Assembly: GCF_002155975.1 (NCBI RefSeq)
Contig: NZ_MUMI01000368.1
Span: 1 to 37,238 of the forward strand
DNA from: Amycolatopsis kentuckyensis
Lineage (GTDB): Bacteria; Actinomycetota; Actinomycetes; Mycobacteriales; Pseudonocardiaceae
Direction of reading: 5' to 3'
DNA: 37,238 nucleotides
The translations under genes were made by a program, and so were the position numbers. The notes under the pieces are model-generated. The model saw nothing but the letters and a program-made list of their open reading frames with translations, was not told the DNA's origin and ran no database searches. Shown here in pieces: positions 14,593 through 22,686 of this stretch (within the stretch, counting starts at the first letter, position 1; each line of letters opens with the position of its first letter).

Positions 14593-15197
14593 CCACCAGC
14601 CTGCTCGAATGCGAGCGGACCGCGCGCCGTGACGGCCTGGCCGCCGGTCTCGCGCGGGCCCTGCCCGCCACCCCGGCCGACCGGCTGGCACCCGGCCGGT
14701 ACGCGGCCGTGCCGGCCGCCGCCGTGCCCGAAGGCGCCGAAGTGCGCACGCACAGCCTGGCCGACCGCGAAGACATCGTCTTCCTCGCCTGCCCGGGCCG
14801 GCCCCGCGAAGAGCGGGACGCGCTCGAGCTGGCCGACCTCGGCCGGCACCTGGCCGCCGTCCGGCTGGGGGTGCTGCGCTCGGTGCTCGACCACGTCGTC
14901 GAGCACCTGTCGCAACGCACCTCCGGCGACGAACCGCTGATCCGCAAACAGCTGATCGTCGGCGCGATCGGCGACGTGATGGCCGCGGTGGAACGGCTGC
15001 GCGCCCAGGTGCGCTCGCAGCGCCACCCGGCCGCCGTCGCCGACGTCCACCGCGAGCTGGACGAACTGGGCTGGCGGGTGGCCCAGCACCTCGGCGCCTC
15101 GGGCTTCCTCGCCACCTCACCCGCGCGGTCGCTCTACGTCTCGGCCCTGGTGGCCGGCACCTGGGTGGACCGGGAACCGGAAGGAGAACCGGCATGA
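14589..15197 (+). CDS. Acyl-CoA dehydrogenase C-domain-only protein
   Basis: 202 residues starting at a GTG that overlaps the previous stop (GTGA). The N-terminal ~80 residues are not typical. Residues ~85-200 match the C-terminal helical bundle of acyl-CoA dehydrogenases: LAAVRLGVLRSVLDHVVEHLSQR, then DEPLIRKQLIVGAIGDVMAAVERLR, in the pattern of the family's fourth domain (H-x-x-x-R...g-x-x-L...Q...d). The N-terminal helical and beta domains are absent and the FAD site is incomplete. It is directly followed by, and overlaps, a full dehydrogenase, so it is probably the non-catalytic partner in a two-subunit flavoenzyme. Function is inferred from neighbours. Confidence 0.7.
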   Translation: MTTSLLECERTARRDGLAAGLARALPATPADRLAPGRYAAVPAAAVPEGAEVRTHSLADREDIVFLACPGRPREERDALELADLGRHLAAVRLGVLRSVLDHVVEHLSQRTSGDEPLIRKQLIVGAIGDVMAAVERLRAQVRSQRHPAAVADVHRELDELGWRVAQHLGASGFLATSPARSLYVSALVAGTWVDREPEGEPA

Positions 15198-16333
15198 TCG
15201 AGCTGAGCGAACGCGTCCGCGCGGTCCGCGACCTGAGCCGGGAGGCGGCCGCCGACCTGCGGTCGCGGGCCCTGGCCATCGACGTCGACCCGGACGCCAT
15301 GGACGAGCACTACAACTCGCCCGTGTTCGAGATGGTGCGGCAGGCCGACACCCCGCCGCAGTACCGCGAGTCCCTGCCGTCGACGCCGTTGCTGCGCGCG
15401 ATGGAACGCGGCTCGTGCCTGGAGAACGTGGCCGGGCTGATCGAGCTGGCCCGCGGCGACGTCGGCGCGATCCTGGCCTGCCCGTCACCCGGCCTGGCCG
15501 GGGTCTTCGTCGAGCTGCTCGGCACCCCCGAGCAGCAGGAGTGGTTCTTCACCCGGATGCACGGCGGCCGCCGCTGGTCGTTCTTCGCGATGACCGAAGA
15601 GGGCCGCGGCAACGACGCGACGGCGATGGAGACCCGTTTCGAGCGCGACGGCGACGGCTGGCGGCTCGACGGCGGCAAGTGCTACGTCGGCAACGCCGCC
15701 CGCGGCAGCGTCGGCGTGGTGTTCGGCCGCACCGGCCGCGGCGCGCTGTCGATCCGCGCGGCGCTGGTCGAGGTCCCGGCGCCCGGCTGGCACGGCGAGA
15801 AGCTCGAGATGATCGGTCTCCGCGGCGCCTACATCAGCCGGCTGTCCTTTTCGGACGTCGCCATCCCCGCCGGCCGCATGCTGGGCGACCACCTGCCGGC
15901 GACGCGGCGCGGGATCTTCGCCGCCATCACGACGTTCAACCACATGCGGGTCCGGATCGCCGCTTCCGCCGTGGGCACCGCCCTCGCCATGGTCGAGTAC
16001 GTGCTGGAACACCGGAAGAACGCCCCCGGCGGCCAGCTCGCCCTCGCGCGCGCCGAAGCGGGCCGGGAACTGGTGTACGAGGCCGCGGCGCGGATCGACC
16101 GCGATCCCGAGCGCGGCTACCTCTCCAGCGCCGCGAAGCTCGGCGCGATCGGCCTGGCGGTGGGCACGGCGCACTGGGCGTCGGCCGCGCTCGGCCCGGC
16201 CGGCCTGATCGAGCACCCGCTGCTGGAGAAGTGGACGCGGGACGTGCACGCGTTCGAGTTCATGGAGGGCACCAGCAACATCCACCGCCTGCACGTGGCG
16301 CGCGGGTACCAGGCGGGAGACGCCGATGCCTGA
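15194..16333 (+). CDS. Acyl-CoA/acyl-ACP dehydrogenase
   Basis: A flavoenzyme that introduces a double bond next to a thioester. The 379 residues carry all three family domains: a helical N-terminus, the beta domain with FFAMTEEGRGNDATAM (FAD/substrate loop) and GWRLDGGKCYVGNAARG, and the C-terminal bundle ending HAFEFMEGTSNIHRLHVARGY, where MEGT holds the Glu often used as base and the FAD-binding turn. The ATG overlaps the previous gene by 4 bases and the end overlaps the next by 8. It likely oxidises the amino-acyl or polyketide chain on one of the ACPs, perhaps as a complex with the 14589 product. A second, FkbI-like member is at 29428. Confidence 0.93.
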   Translation: MIELSERVRAVRDLSREAAADLRSRALAIDVDPDAMDEHYNSPVFEMVRQADTPPQYRESLPSTPLLRAMERGSCLENVAGLIELARGDVGAILACPSPGLAGVFVELLGTPEQQEWFFTRMHGGRRWSFFAMTEEGRGNDATAMETRFERDGDGWRLDGGKCYVGNAARGSVGVVFGRTGRGALSIRAALVEVPAPGWHGEKLEMIGLRGAYISRLSFSDVAIPAGRMLGDHLPATRRGIFAAITTFNHMRVRIAASAVGTALAMVEYVLEHRKNAPGGQLALARAEAGRELVYEAAARIDRDPERGYLSSAAKLGAIGLAVGTAHWASAALGPAGLIEHPLLEKWTRDVHAFEFMEGTSNIHRLHVARGYQAGDADA

Positions 16334-17075
16334 CCTCGGGATCGACACGATCGCGTTCGCCGTCGCCCGGCGCGAGGAGTACGTGCCCCTGTCGACGTTG
16401 CCCGGTGCCGCCGACCTGGTGCCGCCGGAGCGGCTGGCCGCGGCCGGAATTCCGCTGTCCCGCCTGATGGTCCGGATCCCGGAGGACGACGACGTCGACG
16501 TCACCGCACAGGTGCTCGCCGCGCTCGGCCCGCCGGCGGTGCCGCAGCCGCTGTTCTTCGTGCGGTCGGGTCCGCTGCGCGACCCGAACGTGGCCGCGCT
16601 GGCCGGGCTGGTGCACCGCAGCGGCTGGGCGGGCGAGGACGTCGGCCTCTCGCACCTCGACGAGCTCGGCGGCACGGCCGTCTTCGGGCTGCTGGAGTGG
16701 GCGGTCGAAAGCGAGGCGACGGCGGTGATCTGCGACGAGCCGCTGTTCGCCGACGCGGCCTGCGGCCACCCGCGGTTCGCGGCGGTCGGGTTGCGGGTGC
16801 GTCGCGGCGCCCCGGCGCTGACGGTTTCCGGCTGCGGCGAAGGAAAACCCGCGTTGACGGGCGGCCACCGGTTCACCGGCCGGGGCCCGTGCGACGCGTG
16901 GCTGGCGTTCTGCGCGGCACTGGCCGAAGGCGTGGTCGCCGACGGGGACCGCGTCCTGCTGCACACCCGCGGGCCGCTCCGCGAGGGCTGGCTGGCGTTG
17001 CTCGCTTCGGACGTCTCCGCGGTGCGGCTGGTTCCCGCCGCCACGGCGAGTCTGCTCGGGGGGCGGAGTGGATGA
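16326..17075 (+). CDS. Unrecognised protein, possibly a degenerate thiolase-fold subunit
   Basis: 249 residues with no motif I can name. Some segments recall the KAS fold: MPDLGIDTIAFAVARREEYVPL at the start, VGLSHLDELGGTAVFGLLEWAVESEATAVICDEPLF in landmarks (a helix after GGTAVFG where a KAS would have Cys, then strand TAVICDE), and VGLRVRRGAPAL. If so, the nucleophile is replaced by Gly. It is embedded by overlaps between the dehydrogenase and the AcpS-ACP fusion, so it belongs to the pathway. It could be a partner of one of the other KAS III-like proteins. Function is unknown. Confidence 0.6.
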   Translation: MPDLGIDTIAFAVARREEYVPLSTLPGAADLVPPERLAAAGIPLSRLMVRIPEDDDVDVTAQVLAALGPPAVPQPLFFVRSGPLRDPNVAALAGLVHRSGWAGEDVGLSHLDELGGTAVFGLLEWAVESEATAVICDEPLFADAACGHPRFAAVGLRVRRGAPALTVSGCGEGKPALTGGHRFTGRGPCDAWLAFCAALAEGVVADGDRVLLHTRGPLREGWLALLASDVSAVRLVPAATASLLGGRSG

Positions 17076-17731
17076 GGATCGGCGTGGACCTGATGTCGAT
17101 CCCGCGGTTCGCGGAGGTCGCGGCGCACCACCGGTACCGGACGCTGGTCTTCACGCCGGTCGAGCTGGAGCAGGCCGCCCGGATGGGTGCCGAACGGTCC
17201 CTGGAACGGCTGGCCGGGCGGTTTTCCGTCAAGGAGGCCACGTGCAAGATGCTGGGCCGTGGCTTCGGCCAGGGCCTGCGCTGGCGTGACATCGAGGTCA
17301 CCAACGACGACTGGGGAGCGCCGTTGGTGACGCTGGGCGGCGGCGCGGCGGAGATCGCCGAGGAAGCGGGCCTGGCGGAGATCGTGGTGACGTTGAGCCA
17401 CCAGGCCGACCTGGTGGTCGCGGTCGCGGCGGCGGCGTGTGCCCGCCCGCCGCGCCCGTTCCGCCGCGCGGCCACGCCCGCGGTGTCCGTCGTCCCGGCC
17501 CGGTTCGACGAACTGGCGGCGCTGGCCGCCGACCTGTTCTCGGTCCCCCCGGCCGAAGTGGCCACTGCGGCATCGTTCGCGGGCGATCTGGGGGTCACGT
17601 CGGTGGTGGTGATCGAGCTGCTCGCCCGGATCGAGCACCGGTACGGCATCCGCATCCCGGAAGCCGGCATCTACCGGATGACCGACCTGCGGCGCACCTA
17701 CGGCGTCGTGGCCGAGGCCGCCGGGTGGTAG
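17072..17731 (+). CDS. AcpS-type phosphopantetheinyl transferase fused to an acyl carrier domain
   Basis: Residues 1-128 are an AcpS: MRIGVDLMSIPRF with the metal-binding Asp6, ERLAGRFSVKEATCKMLG with the second acidic site, and VVTLSHQADLVVAVA at the end of the fold. A Pro/Arg-rich linker of ~20 residues follows. Residues ~145-219 form a carrier domain: FAGDLGVTSVVVIELLARIEHRYG, with Ser177 in the phosphopantetheine position (VTS instead of ADS), then the usual helix. Typical AcpS is ~125 residues and unfused, so this is an uncommon arrangement in which the enzyme may modify its own carrier. The ATG overlaps the previous stop (ATGA). It is the last gene of its operon and is followed by a perfect terminator hairpin. 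Confidence 0.9.
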   Translation: MRIGVDLMSIPRFAEVAAHHRYRTLVFTPVELEQAARMGAERSLERLAGRFSVKEATCKMLGRGFGQGLRWRDIEVTNDDWGAPLVTLGGGAAEIAEEAGLAEIVVTLSHQADLVVAVAAAACARPPRPFRRAATPAVSVVPARFDELAALAADLFSVPPAEVATAASFAGDLGVTSVVVIELLARIEHRYGIRIPEAGIYRMTDLRRTYGVVAEAAGW

Positions 17732-17741
17732 GGCGGGCAGG

Positions 17742-17777
17742 GAGAAGGGGCCTTCCGCAAGCGGAAGGCCCCTTCTC
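17742..17777. terminator. Perfect 17-bp-arm hairpin, bidirectional terminator
   Basis: Arms 17742-17758 and 17761-17777 (GAGAAGGGGCCTTCCGC and its exact complement) are separated by AA. It sits 10 bases after the AcpS-ACP stop and about 190 bases past the end of the convergent regulator gene, so it can stop both transcripts. The rest of the gap to 17971 holds nothing I can support. Confidence 0.85.
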
Positions 17778-17971
17778 GTGTGGCGGCGGGCAGCTGGAGC
17801 AGAGCGGTCGCCCATGGCGTTGGTCGCTCTCCTGCTCGGGAAGCTCGATGCCCGTAAGTGCCTCCGCCAGATCGAGGCCGACGCCCGGATCGGGCGGTGG
17901 TTCGGCCTGGCGATCCAAGTCGACCGATCACCTCGAAGCACATTCGGCCGTGGCCGAGGTGGTGCCGGTGC

Positions 17972-18955
17972 TCAGGCGAGCGTGAAGCGGGCAGCCGCCT
18001 GCACTCCGGCCTGGAACCGCGACACCGCATCGAGGTTCTGGAGCATCGCGGCGATGTGACGGCGGCACGTGCGCACCGACATCCCGAGCCGCCGCGCCAC
18101 GACCTCGTCGGTCAGGCCCTGGGCCATCAGCCGCGCGATCGTCTGCTGCAGGTCGTGCGCGATCTCGCCGCTGTACCCCTGCTCGTCGGCCGCGAACGGC
18201 GTCGCGCCGTCCCACAGCTGGTCGAACAGCCCCAGCAGGAAGCGCACCATGCCCTGGTCGCGCACGCGGCGGGCGGAAAGGTCGGCGACGTCCAGCGTCA
18301 CCGCCAGGGAACGGTCGAACACCACCGCCGCCTCGGGCACCCGGCTCAGCGTACGGATGTTCGCCCCGCGGCCCGCGAGCTGCGTCAGCCGGGCCCGGGC
18401 CGCGTACCCCGCGCGGCTGCGGTGCGGGCACACGACCCGGACGCCGACGCCGTCGCCCAGTACCGAGTAGCACGCGTCCAGCAGCTCGTCGACCAGGTCG
18501 TCGGCCGCTTCGCCCGGGTGGAGGACCACCAGCTCGTCGCGGCAGACCTCGGCCGCCAGCTTGATCAGGCCGCGGATCTCGGCGACGCCCTCGAGGCGGT
18601 CGAGCGTGCCCGCGGCGCCGGCCGGGGCGCGGGTGATGCCGTCGATGCGCTCGCGCAGGCGGTCGGCCATTTCGCGCCGTTCGTACATCGCGCGTTCCAG
18701 CGGCGTCACGACCAGCTCCGCGGCGGCCGAGGGCTCGCGGGGGACGAAGCCGTCGGCGACCGCCCGCAGCAGCTGCAGCTCCACCAGCCGCGCCGCGGCC
18801 GCCTGGACCGTGTCGGCGGGCAGGCCGAGGTGCGCCGCGGCGGTGTCCACGGACGAGATCCGGCCGCAGCGTGCCGCGTAGCGGTACAGCTCGGCGTCGG
18901 GGTCGGGCTCGGGCACGGAGAACGCCCCGAGCGGCGGGAGTGTGGCCGTCGACAT
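17972..18955 (-). CDS. TrmB/LuxR-like transcriptional regulator
   Basis: A 327-residue regulator. The N-terminal ~70 residues look like a winged helix (AHLGLPADTVQAAAARLVELQLLR). The middle resembles the phospholipase-D-like part of TrmB regulators (DELVVLHPG, GVGVRVVCPHRSRAGY, VVFDRSLAVTLD). The C-terminus is a LuxR/GerE helix-turn-helix: LMAQGLTDEVVARRLGMSVRTCRRHIAAML. The ATG at 18955 follows GGAGG by 5 bases. It is transcribed away from the ACP/ligase/exporter operon, and the gap between them carries a good inverted repeat, so it likely controls that operon and perhaps the whole locus. The signal is unknown. Confidence 0.9.
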   Translation of the reverse strand: MSTATLPPLGAFSVPEPDPDAELYRYAARCGRISSVDTAAAHLGLPADTVQAAAARLVELQLLRAVADGFVPREPSAAAELVVTPLERAMYERREMADRLRERIDGITRAPAGAAGTLDRLEGVAEIRGLIKLAAEVCRDELVVLHPGEAADDLVDELLDACYSVLGDGVGVRVVCPHRSRAGYAARARLTQLAGRGANIRTLSRVPEAAVVFDRSLAVTLDVADLSARRVRDQGMVRFLLGLFDQLWDGATPFAADEQGYSGEIAHDLQQTIARLMAQGLTDEVVARRLGMSVRTCRRHIAAMLQNLDAVSRFQAGVQAAARFTLA

Positions 18956-19082
18956 CGTGCCTCCAAGGCGGAATTCGGCTGCTATGGGGTTTCGGGAGTT
19001 CCGGGTGACGGAGCCCCCGGCCCGTGGCGAAGCCGCGGTTGCTACTGCGTCCACCGTCGCAGCCGGTCTTCTCGGGGCGCTC

Positions 19083-19126
19083 TCACACCGCTCTCGCCCG
19101 GCAGTGGCGGGATGAGAGCGCGGTGA
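19083..19126. promoter_or_regulatory. Inverted repeat in the regulator/ACP divergent promoter region
   Basis: Arms TCACACCGCTCTC (19083-19095) and GAGAGCGCGGTGA (19114-19126) pair at 11 of 13 positions around an 18-base spacer. The element lies in the 245-base gap between the divergent regulator and ACP genes, 75 bases before the ACP start, which makes it the best operator candidate for the regulator. TTGACC at about 19169 could be part of a promoter, though its spacing to the start is short. Confidence 0.45.
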
Positions 19127-19200
19127 TGGCCGGGTGATTCCGGGCGGTGGTGTCCTCGGGGGGACACGGTTGACCGCCGAAAGCGAAACAGGGTGACGCC

Positions 19201-19470
19201 ATGCCTGACACACTCCCCATCCCGCCGGGGTTCCTCGAAATCCTGATCGCGCACCTGCCGTACGCGCTCGGGGACCGGCTCGCCGAGGACGACGACCTCG
19301 CCGCGCTCGGGCTCGACTCGATGGGCGTCGTGCAGCTCGTCACCGACCTGGAGGAGACCTTCGGGTTCGAGCTGCCGGACGAACTGCTCACCGAGGACAC
19401 GTTCGCCACCGCGGGCAGCCTGTGGGCCGCCGTCGCGGAGTTCGTCGCCCCGGAGCCCGCCGATGTCTGA
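19201..19470 (+). CDS. Acyl carrier protein
   Basis: An 89-residue discrete ACP with DLAALGLDSMGVVQLVTDLEE, where the LDS Ser takes phosphopantetheine, followed by GFELPDELLTEDTFATAGSLW. It is the first gene of the operon, with an ATG at 19201 after GGGTGA. It overlaps the acyl ligase by 8 bases, so the ligase probably loads this carrier. The pair resembles the ACP and AMP-ligase of PKS loading systems and exosortase-type clusters. Confidence 0.95.
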   Translation: MPDTLPIPPGFLEILIAHLPYALGDRLAEDDDLAALGLDSMGVVQLVTDLEETFGFELPDELLTEDTFATAGSLWAAVAEFVAPEPADV

Positions 19471-20995
19471 GGCAGCCGCCCCGGTGCGGCTCGACCAGCT
19501 GCTCGGCCGCGGTGCACCCGGCGATCCGGCACTGACCTACAAGGACCGCACGCTGACCTACGCCGAGCTCGGCGACCAGGTCGCGCGCGTGGCCCACGGC
19601 CTGCACCGGCTCGGCGTGCGCCGCGGCGACCGGGTGGCGGTGTACGCGGAGAAGCGCCTGGAAACCGTCGTCGCGCTGTTCGCCGCCGCGGCCGCCGGTG
19701 CGGTCCTGGTGCCGCTGAACCCGCTGTTCAAGGCCCGCCACCTCGCTCACGTCGCCACCGACTGCACCCCGAAGGTGGTGCTCACGACCGCCGAGCGGGC
19801 GGCGACGGTCCGCGAGGCGGTGCCTGAGCCGACCCCGGTCGTGGTGTTCGGGCAGCCGGCGTGGGACGCGCTGACCGCGGCCGAGCCGCGCGCGGTGCCC
19901 GGCGCCGTGATCGACCAGGACCCGGCCGCCATCATGTACACCTCCGGCAGCACCGGCGGTCCCAAAGGGGTCGTGCTCTCCCACCGCAACCTGCTCGCCG
20001 GCGCCGCGAGCGTCGCCGAATACCTCGGCCACACGCGCGAGGACGTCGTGCTCGCCGCCCTGCCGCTGAGTTTCGACGCGGGGTTCAGCCAGCTCACCAC
20101 CGCGTTCGCCGCCGGCGCGCACGTCGTGCTCGTGAACTACCTGCTGCCCAAGGAAATCGTGCGGCTCTGCGCCCGCCACGGCGTCACCGCGCTCACCTGC
20201 GTGCCGCCGTTGTGGCTGCAGCTGGTGACCCAGGAGTGGCCCGCGGAGGCGACCGCGCGGCTGCGGTACTTCGCCAACACCGGCGGCCGCATGCCGCGCG
20301 CGACGCTGACGCGGCTGCGCGAGATCTTCCCGAAGGCGCAACCGTTCCTGATGTACGGCCTCACCGAGGCGTTCCGCTCCACCTACCTCGACCCGGCGGA
20401 GGCGGACCGCCGTCCCGGCTCGATCGGGAAGGCCATCCCGAACGCCGAAGTCCTCGTGCTGCGCCCCGACGGCTCATCCTGCCTGCCGGGCGAGCACGGC
20501 GAGCTGGTGCACCGCGGCGCGCTCGTGGCGCTCGGCTACTGGAACGACCCCGGCCGCACCGCGGAGCGGTTCCGCCCGGTACCGGGCCCGGACGGCCTGG
20601 TGCGGCCGGAGATCGCCGTGTGGTCGGGCGACACCGTCTACCGCGACGAGGACGGGTTCCTCTACTTCGTCGGCCGCACCGACGAGATGATCAAGACGTC
20701 GGGCTACCGCGTCAGCCCCGCCGAGGTCGAAGAAGCCGCCTACGCGACCGGCCTGGTGGGGGAGGCGGCCGCGTTCGGCGTGCCGGATCCCGCGCTGGGC
20801 CACCGGATCGTGCTGGCGGTCGCGCCCGAGGGCGACGCCGAGGCGATTTCCCGCGCGCTGGCGAAGGAACTGCCCGCGTACATGCTGCCGCGGCGGATCG
20901 AGGTGCTGCCGAAGCTGCCCCGGTCGGTCAACGGCAAGTTCGACCGCGTCACGCTGCGCGAGACGGTGACCGCGGTGCCCGCCGGCACCGAATGA
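19463..20995 (+). CDS. AMP-forming acyl-CoA/ACP ligase
   Basis: Activates a carboxylic or amino acid as acyl-AMP and transfers it to CoA or an ACP. The 510 residues show the whole ANL series: MYTSGSTGGPKGVVLSH (P-loop) near 155-170, YGLTEAFRSTYL (A5), SGDTVYRDEDGFLYFVGRTDEMIKTSG in landmarks (A7 SGD, A8 GRTDEMIK) and LPRSVNGKFDR, with the catalytic A10 Lys about 18 residues before the end. Partner ACP overlaps upstream. I cannot predict the substrate from the pocket by eye. It may feed the KS-pseudoKR-ACP protein downstream. Confidence 0.94.
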   Translation: MSEAAAPVRLDQLLGRGAPGDPALTYKDRTLTYAELGDQVARVAHGLHRLGVRRGDRVAVYAEKRLETVVALFAAAAAGAVLVPLNPLFKARHLAHVATDCTPKVVLTTAERAATVREAVPEPTPVVVFGQPAWDALTAAEPRAVPGAVIDQDPAAIMYTSGSTGGPKGVVLSHRNLLAGAASVAEYLGHTREDVVLAALPLSFDAGFSQLTTAFAAGAHVVLVNYLLPKEIVRLCARHGVTALTCVPPLWLQLVTQEWPAEATARLRYFANTGGRMPRATLTRLREIFPKAQPFLMYGLTEAFRSTYLDPAEADRRPGSIGKAIPNAEVLVLRPDGSSCLPGEHGELVHRGALVALGYWNDPGRTAERFRPVPGPDGLVRPEIAVWSGDTVYRDEDGFLYFVGRTDEMIKTSGYRVSPAEVEEAAYATGLVGEAAAFGVPDPALGHRIVLAVAPEGDAEAISRALAKELPAYMLPRRIEVLPKLPRSVNGKFDRVTLRETVTAVPAGTE

Positions 20996-21010
20996 CGGCA
21001 GTTTCCTGCC

Positions 21011-21037
21011 ACCGCGGGAGCGGCCGCTGCCCGCGGT
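21011..21037. terminator. GC-rich hairpin between acyl ligase and ABC exporter
   Basis: ACCGCGGG (21011-21018) pairs with CCCGCGGT (21030-21037), and the interior AGCGGCCGCT is itself a palindrome, so the stem is nearly continuous. It starts 15 bases after the ligase stop, in an 88-base gap, and probably works as a partial terminator or mRNA-stabilising element. Confidence 0.55.
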
Positions 21038-21083
21038 CCCCGTGCGACATTGCCAAGGCCGCGAATCGCAAGGAGCGATCCCT

Positions 21084-21923
21084 ATGTTGCAAGCAATCGA
21101 CCTCCGGAAACGCTATGACGAAGTGCAGGCCCTCGACGGCTTCAGCCTCGAGGTCGCCGCGGGCGAGATCGTCGGGCTGGTCGGCCACAACGGCGCCGGC
21201 AAGACCACCTTCGTCGAAATGGTGTCCGGGCTGCTGCGCCCGGACAGCGGCACGGTGCTCGTCGACGGCGAGTCGCCGACGCGGGCCCGCGACCGCATCG
21301 GCATCTCCCCGCAGCACATCGCGCTCTACCGCCCGCTGACCGTGCGCGAGCACCTGGAGCTCTACGGCCGCCTGGCCGGCCTGCGCCGGGCCGCGCTGCG
21401 CTCGGCGATCGACGACCTCACCGCCGCGCTGCGGCTGGAGGGCTTCCTGAACCGCACCTGCGGCCTGCTCTCGGGTGGCCAGCAGCGGCGGGCGCAGGCC
21501 GCGACCGCGCTGGTGCACCGGCCGGCGCTGCTGCTGCTCGACGAGCCGACCGCCGGTGCCGACCCCGAGACCCGTCAGGCGCTGCTCGACGTGGTCAAGC
21601 AACGAGCAGGCGAGGGAGCCGCAGTGGTCTACACCACCCACTACCTGACCGAACTGACCGACCTGCAGGCCACGATCGCGGTGGCCGCCGAAGGCCGGGT
21701 GATCGCGCGCGGCGGCGCGGACGAGCTGCTGTCGGGCCTGCCCGGCGAGGTCCGCGTGCGCACCGCCGACGAGCAGCTGACCGTCTCGACCACCGACCCG
21801 ACGGGCACGCTGCTGGAGCTGCTGCCCACGGTGACCCGGCCGGTCGAGTCCGTCGAGCTGCGCAACCCCAGCCTGGACGACCTCTACCACTCCCTGGCGG
21901 TGACCGATGTCGACGCGCACTGA
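21084..21923 (+). CDS. ABC exporter ATP-binding protein (DrrA-like)
   Basis: The 279-residue ATPase of a drug-type exporter. Walker A GHNGAGKTT is near residue 35, SPQHIALY is the Q-loop, LSGGQQRRAQAATAL the signature, LLLLDEPTAGADPETR Walker B with the D-loop, and YTTHYL the switch His. The C-terminal ~60 residues are the DrrA-type extension. The ATG at 21084 follows AAGGAG by 8 bases. It overlaps the permease gene by 17 bases. Likely self-resistance and product export. Confidence 0.95.
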   Translation: MLQAIDLRKRYDEVQALDGFSLEVAAGEIVGLVGHNGAGKTTFVEMVSGLLRPDSGTVLVDGESPTRARDRIGISPQHIALYRPLTVREHLELYGRLAGLRRAALRSAIDDLTAALRLEGFLNRTCGLLSGGQQRRAQAATALVHRPALLLLDEPTAGADPETRQALLDVVKQRAGEGAAVVYTTHYLTELTDLQATIAVAAEGRVIARGGADELLSGLPGEVRVRTADEQLTVSTTDPTGTLLELLPTVTRPVESVELRNPSLDDLYHSLAVTDVDAH

Positions 21924-22668
21924 CTCCTTCTACCGGGCCGGCGCCCTCATCCGCTACAACGCGACCCTGCGCCTGCGCGACCCGTCGCAGCTGATCAGCT
22001 ACCTGATCACGCCGATGATCTTCATGGTCCTGTTCCAGCCGCTGTACGTGAAGGCGCTGGGCAGCGGCGCGGTCGAAGCCGTGACCGGGCAGCTGGTGAT
22101 GTTCTCGGTGTTCGCGATGGCGATCGTGGGCAACGCGATCTTCGTCGAACGCGAGTGGCGCACCTGGGACCGGCTGCGCGCCAGCCGGGCCGCCCGCGCG
22201 GAACTGCTGATCGGCAAGGCGGTCCCGGTGTTCGTCGTGCTGCTGATCCAGCAGGGCGTGCTCATCGTGTACGGCTGGCTCGTCGTCGGGATGCCGTTCC
22301 CGGTGTCGCCCGGCCTGGTGTTCGTGGCGATGTGCCTGTGGGGCTTCATGCTGCTGGCCATGGGGGCGGCACTGTCCACTGTGGTCCGCAGCCGCGGCGA
22401 CCTGATCGTCGCCGTCGACCTCGGCGCGATCACCATCAGCTCGCTCGGCGGCTCGCTGCTGCCGGTGTCGCTGATGCCGTCGTGGGCGCAGGCGATCGCG
22501 CCGTTCTCCCCGGGGTACTGGGGGTTGTCGCTGATCCGCTCGGCCATGGCCGGCCACGCCGAGGCCATGCTGCGCCCGGCGCTGATCGTGCTCGGGATCG
22601 GGCTCGTCACCGGGGCGTTCGCCACCTACCGGCTCGCCCACGGCTGGGGCCGCAGCCACCTGCTCTGA
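21907..22668 (+). CDS. ABC-2 type exporter permease (DrrB-like)
   Basis: A 253-residue membrane protein with about six hydrophobic helices, for example LISYLITPMIFMVLFQPLYV, LVMFSVFAMAIVGNAIFV, AVPVFVVLLIQQGVLIVYGW and VLGIGLVTGAFATYRLA. After the second helix comes EREWRTWDRLRASRA, the cytoplasmic ERE segment typical of ABC-2 drug permeases. It overlaps the ATPase gene, and the two form the exporter. The next gene starts 18 bases later after GGAGAAAGG. Confidence 0.93.
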   Translation: MSTRTDSFYRAGALIRYNATLRLRDPSQLISYLITPMIFMVLFQPLYVKALGSGAVEAVTGQLVMFSVFAMAIVGNAIFVEREWRTWDRLRASRAARAELLIGKAVPVFVVLLIQQGVLIVYGWLVVGMPFPVSPGLVFVAMCLWGFMLLAMGAALSTVVRSRGDLIVAVDLGAITISSLGGSLLPVSLMPSWAQAIAPFSPGYWGLSLIRSAMAGHAEAMLRPALIVLGIGLVTGAFATYRLAHGWGRSHLL

Positions 22669-22686
22669 CTGGAGAAAGGACCGGCC

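Noticed and set aside
17778..18059. Plus-strand open frame after the AcpS-ACP terminator
   Set aside because: It lacks a ribosome site, runs antisense into the regulator C-terminus and shows no motif, so I treat the gap as non-coding.
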